Source: a bacterium
Lineage (GTDB): Bacteria > CAIWAD01
Length of the DNA stretch: 64,000 nucleotides
Assembly: GCA_030685015.1 (NCBI GenBank)
Contig: JAUXWS010000068.1
Coordinates: forward strand, 1 to 64,000
Direction: 5' to 3'
Made by a program: the position numbers and the translations under genes. The notes under the pieces were generated by a model. The model saw only the letters and a list, made by a program, of their open reading frames with translations. It did not search any database and was not told the origin of the DNA. This document shows positions 37,190 to 43,642 of this stretch, piece after piece (within the stretch, counting starts at the first letter, position 1; every line of letters starts with the position of its first letter).

Positions 37190-38407
37190 ATGCTGGATTC
37201 CCTCAAGCGCCGGCTGGACTGGACGATCCTGCTCAGCTTCCTGGCCCTGGCGGCCATCGGCGTCATCATGCTGCACAGCGCCTCGGGCGCGCGCGACCTC
37301 GACTATGGCCTGCGCCAACTAATGTGGCTAGGGCTGGGCCTGCCCCTCCTCCTGGTCTGTGCCCTGGCGCCGCCCTCCTTCTGGTTCGCGGTGAGCTGGC
37401 TGGCCTACGGTCTGGCCGTCGTGCTGCTCCTGCTGGTGGATCTGATGGGTCTGGCGGGGATGGGGGCCGAGCGCTGGCTGGGGGTGGGCGACCTGCACTT
37501 CCAGCCATCGGAACTGGGCAAGGTGGCTCTCGTCCTGGCCCTGGCCCGCCTCCTCTCCGACAACCGGGTCGACCTGGCGCGACCCCGCTGGGTGCTGGCG
37601 GCCCTGGGCCTGGCCGGCCTTCCCCTGCTCCTGGTGGCGGCCCAGCCCGACCTGGGGACGGCCCTCGTCTACGCCTTCCTCACCGTGCCCATGCTGGTGC
37701 GCGCCGGCCTGCCCTGGAGCTGGCTGCTCATCCTGCTCTCGCCGGCCATCGCCGCTGTCTGCAGCCTGAACATCTTCGTGCTGCTGCTCTTCATCCTGCT
37801 GCTCGCCGCCATCCTCTATTTCAGCGAGGTGGGGATCGGGGCGATGGCGGCCAGCCTCTCCCTCAGCGCCACCATCGGCTTCGCCCTGCCCTGGCTGTGG
37901 GACCTGCTCCATGACTATCAGCAGAAGCGCATCCTGGTCTTTCTCGATCCCGAGTCGGATCCGCTGGGGGCCGGCTACCAGATCATCCAGTCCAAGGTGG
38001 CCATCGGCTCCGGCGGCTGGTGGGGCAAGGGCTACATGGAAGGAGGACAGACCCAGCTGGCCTTCCTGCCTGAACGCCACACCGACTTCATCTTCGCCGT
38101 GGTGGGCGAGGAGTGGGGTTTTGTCGGAGCCGTGGTCGTGCTGGCCCTCTTCGGGGCCCTCCTGACACGGGCGATGGTGATCGCCCTCAAGCACCGCAAC
38201 GGCTTCAGCGGCCTGGCCATGACCGGTTTCGCCTCCATCCTCCTCTTCCATGTGGTGGTGAACACGGGCATGGCCATGGGCATCATGCCGGTGACCGGCC
38301 TGCCCCTGCCTTTCCTGACCTATGGCGGGACCTTCCTCTGGACCTGCATGGCAATGGTGGGCCTCATGCTCAACCTGTCCTGGCATCGTCGGGACTCCCT
38401 GACCTGA
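37190..38407 (+). CDS. rodA: SEDS glycosyltransferase RodA
   Basis: 405 residues and about ten membrane helices. RodA polymerises glycan strands as partner of PBP2. The conserved Asp in VAAQPDLGTALVY (about 151-163), FQPSELGKVALVLALARLL (about 104-122), the ERHTDFIFAVVGEEWGFVGA segment (about 291-310) and PVTGLPLPFLTYGGTFL (about 366-382) identify the SEDS family. It starts 3 bases after mrdA and ends the chain; a 448-base gap follows. Confidence 0.95.
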   Translation: MLDSLKRRLDWTILLSFLALAAIGVIMLHSASGARDLDYGLRQLMWLGLGLPLLLVCALAPPSFWFAVSWLAYGLAVVLLLLVDLMGLAGMGAERWLGVGDLHFQPSELGKVALVLALARLLSDNRVDLARPRWVLAALGLAGLPLLLVAAQPDLGTALVYAFLTVPMLVRAGLPWSWLLILLSPAIAAVCSLNIFVLLLFILLLAAILYFSEVGIGAMAASLSLSATIGFALPWLWDLLHDYQQKRILVFLDPESDPLGAGYQIIQSKVAIGSGGWWGKGYMEGGQTQLAFLPERHTDFIFAVVGEEWGFVGAVVVLALFGALLTRAMVIALKHRNGFSGLAMTGFASILLFHVVVNTGMAMGIMPVTGLPLPFLTYGGTFLWTCMAMVGLMLNLSWHRRDSLT

Positions 38408-38460
38408 TCCTGTCGCCTGCCATCGAGCCACGGGCGTGCACGTGGGATTGGCTGCGGTTT

Positions 38461-38640
38461 GTCACCCCAGCGGAAGGTGGGGTCCCGTGGGCTGGCCCTT
38501 GTCGAGACCTTCGACACGTGGCTGCCCAGCATCCATGGATCAGGCGCCGCGCGGCGCCTGGCCCGCACGATTCCGGCAGCCAGGATGCGAGGGCATGCAG
38601 GTGGGATGGCCCATGGGGTCCCAGCCTTCGCTGGGATGCG
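38461..38640. repeat. ~180-bp imperfect palindrome with REP-like outer arms
   Basis: The centre is a perfect 20-bp palindrome (38541-38560, CAGGCGCCGC then its complement). TGGCTGCC (38519-38526) faces GGCAGCCA (38575-38582). The outer arms, 38463-38498 and about 38603-38638, are inverted copies (about 75% alike), and each alone folds into a hairpin: CACCCCAGCGGAAGGTGGGG and, on the other strand, CATCCCAGCGAAGGCTGGGA. All pairs share one centre near 38550. It fills much of the 448-base gap after rodA and has no T-run, so it is not a plain terminator. It looks like a REP doublet or a small MITE. Confidence 0.75.
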
Positions 38641-38855
38641 ATGTGCCGCTCCTCACCTGCGCTTTTCTATTGACGGATCGGGGCGGACCATATTTGACAA
38701 CAATCGCTGGGATGCCAGAAGGTCGGGGAGGACCGCCGCAGAACCCATTGGACCCAATGGCCCCACGCCTTTTCTAACTTGGCAGCCGTTCAACATGCGG
38801 CCGGGACGGGAAGGCTGCCCCGGTCTGGAACCATTAAACATAAAGGGAGAGCTGG
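38641..38855. other. Rest of the rodA-GTPase gap
   Basis: No gene is seen. CGCTGGGATGC occurs at 38629-38639 and again at 38705-38715. A TCTAACTTGG string (38773-38782) resembles the TACCTT promoters, but it has no -35 box at the right distance. AAGGGAG precedes the ATG at 38856. Confidence 0.4.
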
Positions 38856-40169
38856 ATGAAGCGCATCAAGACTCTCATCATGGGCGCCGCAGGGCGCGAT
38901 TTCCACAATTTCAACTGCGTCTTCCGGGGCGATGAGCGCCACGAGGTGGTCTGCTTCACGGCCACCCAGATCCCGGACATCGACGGTCGCCGCTATCCCG
39001 CCGAACTGGCGGGTCCTCTTTATCCCCAGGGGATTCCCATCCATGACGAGAGCGAACTGGCCGACCTCATCGCCCGCCACGGGATCGAGGAGGTCGTCTT
39101 CAGCTACAGCGACGTGCCGCACGAGGTGGTGATGCACAAGGCCGCCCTCGTCAACGCCTGCGGCGCCGACTTCCGCATGCTGGGCGGTCGCCTGACGGAG
39201 CTGCCCAGCTCCAAGCCCGTGATCAGCGTCTGCGCCAGCCGCACCGGCTGCGGCAAGAGCCAGACCACCCGCCGCGTCATCGAGCTGCTGCGCGCCGCGG
39301 GGAAGAAGGTGGTGGCCGTGCGCCACCCCATGCCCTACGGCGACCTGGCCGCGCAGAAAGTGCAGCGCTTCGCCGCCCTGGAGGACCTGGCCAAGCACAA
39401 GTGCACGATCGAGGAGATGGAGGAGTACGAGCCCCACATCGCCATGGGCGGCGTCATCTACTCGGGCGTGGACTACGAGGCGATCCTGCGCGAGGCGGAG
39501 AAGGAGGCGGACATCATCCTGTGGGACGGCGGCAACAATGACACGCCCTTCTACAAGGCCGACATCCAGATCGTGGTGGTGGACCCCCACCGTCCCGGGC
39601 ACGAGCTGAGCTATTATCCGGGCGAGACCAACCTGCGCAAGGCGGACGTCGTCGTCATCAACAAGATCGAGACGGCGCAGCCGGAGAACGTGGAGGAGGT
39701 GCGCGCCAACTGCCGCCTCGTCAATCCCGGGGCCCTCGTCATCGACGCGGCCAGCCCCATCCAGGTGGACGAGCCGGGGATCATCACGGGCAAGCGCGTG
39801 CTGGTGGTGGAGGACGGACCCACCCTCACCCACGGCGAGATGGCCTACGGCGCCGGGATGGTGGCCGCCGAGCGCTTCGGCGCCGCCGCGGCGGTCGACC
39901 CCCGTCCCTGGGCCACGGGCACCATCGCCGCCACCTTCGAGAAGTATCCCGAGATCGGCACCCTGCTCCCGGCCATGGGCTATGGCGAGCAGCAGGTGAA
40001 GGATCTGGAGCGGACCATCAACGACACGGAGTGCGACGCCGTCATCATCGGCACGCCCATCGACCTGCGGCGGGTGGTGAAGATCGCCCACCCCTGCACC
40101 CGGGTCTACTACGACCTGCAGGAGATCGGCCAGCCGACCTTGGTGGACGCCCTGAAGCGATACCTGTAG
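38856..40169 (+). CDS. COG2403-type GTPase, cyclic 2,3-diphosphoglycerate synthetase-like
   Basis: 437 residues. An N-terminal Rossmann-like region (TLIMGAAGRDFHNFNCVFRG, 6-25) precedes a P-loop domain with SRTGCGKSQTTRR (128-140), a Walker B-like ADIILWDGGNNDTPF (about 214-228), and a G4-like VVVINKIETA (about 264-273). This order is that of the archaeal cyclic 2,3-diphosphoglycerate synthetase family, also common in bacteria where no cDPG is known; there it is annotated only as a predicted GTPase. The physiological reaction is therefore uncertain. It is a single gene ending at a strong hairpin. Confidence 0.75.
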   Translation: MKRIKTLIMGAAGRDFHNFNCVFRGDERHEVVCFTATQIPDIDGRRYPAELAGPLYPQGIPIHDESELADLIARHGIEEVVFSYSDVPHEVVMHKAALVNACGADFRMLGGRLTELPSSKPVISVCASRTGCGKSQTTRRVIELLRAAGKKVVAVRHPMPYGDLAAQKVQRFAALEDLAKHKCTIEEMEEYEPHIAMGGVIYSGVDYEAILREAEKEADIILWDGGNNDTPFYKADIQIVVVDPHRPGHELSYYPGETNLRKADVVVINKIETAQPENVEEVRANCRLVNPGALVIDAASPIQVDEPGIITGKRVLVVEDGPTLTHGEMAYGAGMVAAERFGAAAAVDPRPWATGTIAATFEKYPEIGTLLPAMGYGEQQVKDLERTINDTECDAVIIGTPIDLRRVVKIAHPCTRVYYDLQEIGQPTLVDALKRYL

Positions 40170-40179
40170 TCAATTCCCG

Positions 40180-40222
40180 CGCCCAGTGCCCCCTGCCGAC
40201 TGCCGGCAGGGGCGCCTGGGCG
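40180..40222. terminator. Strong hairpin after the GTPase gene
   Basis: CGCCCAG (40180-40186) pairs with CTGGGCG (40216-40222) and GCCCC(C)TGCCG (40188-40198) with CGGCAGGGGC (40204-40213). There is no T-run downstream, so it may act as a Rho-independent-like stop or an mRNA 3' stabiliser. Confidence 0.5.
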
Positions 40223-40251
40223 GGTGTGGTGAAAAAAGGCCGGGCGACGGG

Positions 40252-40280
40252 TTGACATTGCCCAGCCCATCCCATATCAT
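40252..40280 (+). promoter_or_regulatory. Canonical sigma70-like promoter of speD-speB
   Basis: TTGACA (40252-40257), exactly 17 bases, TATCAT (40275-40280). This is the best match to consensus in the window. Initiation near 40287 gives a ~117-base leader. Confidence 0.7.
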
Positions 40281-40286
40281 TGGGCC

Positions 40287-40403
40287 TTGTTTTTCTGGCG
40301 AGCTTGCCGGGCCGCCCAAGGTCGACCGCTGGTAGCGGCGAGGCGGACCCGGTTCATGGCGTAGCGGCAGTGAGCGCGCGCCGAACAGGGGGTTTTATGC
40401 GAC
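40287..40403 (+). promoter_or_regulatory. Folded leader of speD, candidate RNA switch
   Basis: GGGCCGCC (40309-40316) pairs with GGCGGaCCC (40342-40350, one bulged A) and encloses a hairpin CCGCT-GGT-AGCGG (40326-40338). Adjacent is a second stem: GTTC/GAAC (40352-40355 with 40383-40386), then GGCG/CGCC (40358-40361 with 40379-40382). The second stem touches the AGGGGG ribosome site (40387-40392), so its folding could mask translation. A six-codon frame, ATG 40397 to TGA 40417 (MRHDHG), overlaps the speD start. I cannot match it to a SAM or other named riboswitch. Confidence 0.45.
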
Positions 40404-40850
40404 ATGACCATGGTTGACGCCGGCTTCGGCCCTCACCTGATGCTCGACTTGGGCGAGTGTGACGTGAACCGTCTGTCTGACCTGCCTTACATCTTCAATC
40501 TCCTCAACACCCTGCCCGATGAAATCGGCATGACCCGCATCACCCAGCCCTATGTCTTCCCCTACGAGGGATTGGTCCCCGACGACGAAGGCATCACGGG
40601 CACGGTGATCATCGCGGAGAGCCACATCTCGGTCCACACCTTCCCCCGGAAGAAGTATTGCTTCGTGGACCTCTTCTCGTGCAAGACCTTCGACGTGGAT
40701 CGTGCACGCGAGCGCCTGATCGAGGCCTTCGGCAGCCGGAGGCCCGAGGTGCACCTGGTGCAGCGCGGCAGCGAATTCCCCCGCGGCATGCTGGTGGAAT
40801 CCGCCGCCGAGGCCTGCACCGACGGATCGGAACCGATGCGGCTGAGATAA
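40404..40850 (+). CDS. speD: S-adenosylmethionine decarboxylase-family pyruvoyl enzyme
   Basis: 148 residues. AESHISVHTF (71-80) is the self-cleavage site: the chain breaks before Ser73, which becomes the pyruvoyl group; His78 and Cys93 (LFSCKTFD) are the processing and proton-donor residues. The known role is to make decarboxylated SAM for spermidine synthesis. The gene next to it is agmatinase, and no spermidine synthase or arginine decarboxylase gene is in the window; some members of this family (for example in Sulfolobus) decarboxylate arginine, so that substrate is possible here. Start ATG 40404 (or 40410); the preceding AGGGGG is rather distant. Confidence 0.85.
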   Translation: MTMVDAGFGPHLMLDLGECDVNRLSDLPYIFNLLNTLPDEIGMTRITQPYVFPYEGLVPDDEGITGTVIIAESHISVHTFPRKKYCFVDLFSCKTFDVDRARERLIEAFGSRRPEVHLVQRGSEFPRGMLVESAAEACTDGSEPMRLR

Positions 40851-40886
40851 GCCGGGCAACCCCGGACCCCAACATCAGGACCACCC

Positions 40887-41807
40887 ATGCTGCTGGAACG
40901 GCTTGTCGCCGGCGCCAGCGGGGATTTCCTTGGCCTCGAGGCGGCTGACTGCGCCTGGGACAAGGCCCGCGTCGCCGTGCTGGGCGTGCCTTACGACGGC
41001 ACCTCGACCTACCAGAAGGGGGCCGACCACGGCCCGGCCGCCCTGCTGGCCGCCTCCAGCCAGGTGGAGCTCTACGACCTGGAGTGCCACACGGAGGTGC
41101 ACCGGCTGGGCATCTGCACCCTCGCCCCGCTCCCGGTGGAGCGGAGGGAGGATCCCTGCCTCCTGGCGGATCGGGTGGAGGAGGCGGTGGGCGCCATCCT
41201 GGCGGCAGGGCGCCTGCCCGTGCTGCTGGGGGGGGAGCACAGTGTCAGCATCGGGGCCATCCGCGCCGCCCAGGCGGCCCATGGCGACCTGACCGTGGTG
41301 CAGGTGGACGCCCACGCCGACACGCGGGAGGAGTACCACGGCTCCCCCTGCAACCACGCCTGTGTCATGGCCCGGGCACGGGAGGGGGGGCCCATTGTCC
41401 AGGTGGGGATCCGCTCTCTGGACGCGGCCGAGGCTGCGGTGATCGACGCGGCGCGGGTCCACCCCGCCCACCGCATCCACCGGGACGCGACTTGGCTGGA
41501 GCGCATCCGGCCCCAGCTCAGCGCCCGCACCTGGCTCACCATCGACCTGGACGGCCTTGATTCCAGCCAGATGCCGGCCACCGGAACGCCTGAGCCGGGC
41601 GGCCTGAGCTGGGTGCAGGTGGTGGACCTGGTGGGCCTGGTCTGCCGCCACAGCCAGGTGGTGGGCTTCGACGTGGTGGAACTCCGCCCCTTGCCCGGCA
41701 ATGCGGCCCCCGACTTCCTGGCCGCCCGCCTGGTGCATCGCATCCTGGGCGAGATCTTCCGCGAGGATCCGGCCGCCCGCCTGCCCGGGCCGGCGCCATT
41801 GGCCTGA
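40887..41807 (+). CDS. speB: Agmatinase / ureohydrolase
   Basis: 306 residues. It hydrolyses agmatine to putrescine and urea in the cytoplasm. The two-manganese site is complete: GGEHS (115-119), DAHADTR (141-147) and the later LTIDLDGLD pair. GTGTPEPGGLSW-type residues after it (ATGTPEPGGLSW) are typical of agmatinases rather than arginases. It starts 36 bases after speD and is almost surely co-transcribed, giving the last step of a putrescine route from arginine. Confidence 0.88.
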   Translation: MLLERLVAGASGDFLGLEAADCAWDKARVAVLGVPYDGTSTYQKGADHGPAALLAASSQVELYDLECHTEVHRLGICTLAPLPVERREDPCLLADRVEEAVGAILAAGRLPVLLGGEHSVSIGAIRAAQAAHGDLTVVQVDAHADTREEYHGSPCNHACVMARAREGGPIVQVGIRSLDAAEAAVIDAARVHPAHRIHRDATWLERIRPQLSARTWLTIDLDGLDSSQMPATGTPEPGGLSWVQVVDLVGLVCRHSQVVGFDVVELRPLPGNAAPDFLAARLVHRILGEIFREDPAARLPGPAPLA

Positions 41808-41835
41808 GCGGCCGCCCCACCGCCGGGCAGCCCTC

Positions 41836-43524
41836 TCACTTCAGCAGCACGGCCTTTCGCTGGTCCACCGGCTGTCCGTCCACTTCCAGCCTGAGCAGAT
41901 AGAGCCCGGCGGCGAGGGCGCCCCCGTCGAAGGGGAGCTCATGCCATCCGGGCGCCAACAGGCCCGCCAGGGGGCGCGCCACCTCCCGGCCGAGCAGATC
42001 GTGGACCAGCAGCCGCACCTGGCCGGCGCGCTCCAGGTGGAATGACACACGCGCCATCGGATTGAAGGGGTTCGGCCACAGGTGGTCCAGCCGGGAGCCG
42101 CCCTGGCGCTGGACGGAGACGCGATCCAAGCCTGTGTCGTTCTGCAGGGCGCGACGGGCGTTGATGCGGCCAGCGCCCGTGGCGCAACCGGCGTTGCAGG
42201 TCAGGTCGTCGATGGGGTCGGCCGTGGCCAGCAGGCGCCCGCGCAGGCCGACGTTGTCCAGGGTGGGATCCATCGCCAGCAGCAGGGCGGCCAGGCTGGT
42301 GGCCATGGCCGTGGCGAAGGAACTGCCGCTGATCGGCTCGTAGCCGCTGTTGGTGGTGGTGAGCAGGTCGAAGCCGGGGGCGGCCAGATCGATCCAATCG
42401 CCGCAGTAGAAAGCGCAGTCCTGGGCGCTGGTCGCCGTCACGCTGACGATGCCCGTCGCCAGGTCCAGCTGGTCCTGCATGTCGGAGGCCGCGTGGAGGC
42501 AGAGCACGCCGCTGTTCCAGGCGGCCGTGGCCGGCGTGCGCACGGTGCCGGAGCCGCTGAAACTCAGGTTGATGAGGCGCGCCCCCTGCAGCGTGGCATA
42601 GTAGATGGCTTGGGCGGCGGCGGTGGAAATGATGTAGCTGTTCCCGTCGTCGGCCAGGTATCCGGCCCGCAGGGGCATGAGGCGGGCGTTCCAGGCGAGG
42701 GAGGCGATGCCCCTTCCGTTGTCGGCGCGGGCGCCGGCCAGGCCGGCCACCTGGGTGCCGTGCGGGCTCAGGCTGACGGGGTTGTTGTCCTGGTTCAGCA
42801 CGTCCTCGCCTGGCGCGCCGTTGGTGGTGTGCACGAAGTCCCAGCCGAAGAAGTCGTCCACGAAGCCGTTCCCGTCGTCATCCAGGCCGTTGCGGTCGTC
42901 GGGATCCCCGGGGATCTCGTCGGGACTCTGGGCGCCGTCCCCGTCCAGATCCTCCCCCGGGTTGATCCACAGCTGCTGGAGCAAGTCCTCGTGGGTCCAG
43001 GTCATGCCGGCATCCACCACGGCGATGATGGCCTGGGGAAAATCCGGCTCCAGGGGCAGCTGGTCCCAGGCGGCGAAGGCCTCCACCCGGCTCAGGGCCC
43101 ATTGCTGCTCCACCAGGGGATCGTCGGGCGTGCGGCAGAGGGGAAGCAGCCAGTCGGGCTCGGCGTATTCCACCAGACCAGTGGCCTCGAAGCGGACGGC
43201 CAAGGCCGGGATGTCCCGCCCCTCGTCCACCAGGAGGACGTGGTTGAGCGACAGGTCGGGCGTCGTGGCGTGGCGCCCGGTTCAGAACAGCGGCTCCAGG
43301 CGGGCCTCGGGCACCATGGCCAAGACCTCGCGGAAGGCGGGGCCAAGGTCGAGGCGCCCCTCGACCAGGCCGGGAGCGGGGTCCACCAGGAAGCGGAGGG
43401 AGAGGCGGCCGGGCAGCCAGCCCCCATGGCCCGGGGGCGCCACCGCCGCCAGACCGTGTGTCGCCACCAGGAGCCCTGCCGCCAGCAGGAGTTGGCGGGA
43501 ATGATGGCCACCTGTCGAGTCCAT
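41836..43524 (-). pseudogene. Subtilisin-like protease interrupted by an in-frame TGA
   Basis: Read through the TGA, this is an exported S8 protease of about 560 residues. Start ATG 43524 has TTTGGAGG before it and a signal peptide after it. The TGA at 43284-43282 falls at the end of the propeptide, right after LEPLF; in the paralogue at 43643-46309 the aligned text is VEPLYPVLRRQ. The frame continues with no shift: PDLSLN, EYAEPDW, Asp of VVDAGMTW, His of SPHGTQVAGL, Ser of GSSFATAMA and a WPNPFNP sorting domain. No good restart codon follows the TGA. Most likely a recent nonsense mutation, or a sequencing error; readthrough is possible. Confidence 0.8.
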
Positions 43525-43534
43525 CGCGGCCTCC

Positions 43535-43568
43535 AAAGAAAAGCGGCCTTTCCTTGCGGAAAGGCCGC
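43535..43568 (-). terminator. Intrinsic terminator of the intact subtilase gene
   Basis: GCGGCCTTTCC (43543-43553) and GGAAAGGCCGC (43558-43568) form an 11-bp perfect stem with a TTGC loop; on the minus strand TTTTCTTT follows. It separates the two subtilase paralogues. Confidence 0.85.
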
Positions 43569-43642
43569 CCCGTCGGGTCAGCGTCCCTCGAAGTCTCCGC
43601 CGCGGTCCGATGCCGCGCGCGGCCCTTCCACTGACGTCGATT

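Noticed and set aside
38670-38696. TTGACG...TATTTG as promoter of the COG2403 gene
   Set aside because: The spacer is only 15 bases and the start would lie ~150 bases from the ATG; not better than chance.
43282-43284. TGA as selenocysteine or a recoded sense codon
   Set aside because: The paralogue has no Cys or Sec at this place, no SECIS-like hairpin is evident just after it, and TGA is the normal stop of many intact genes here.
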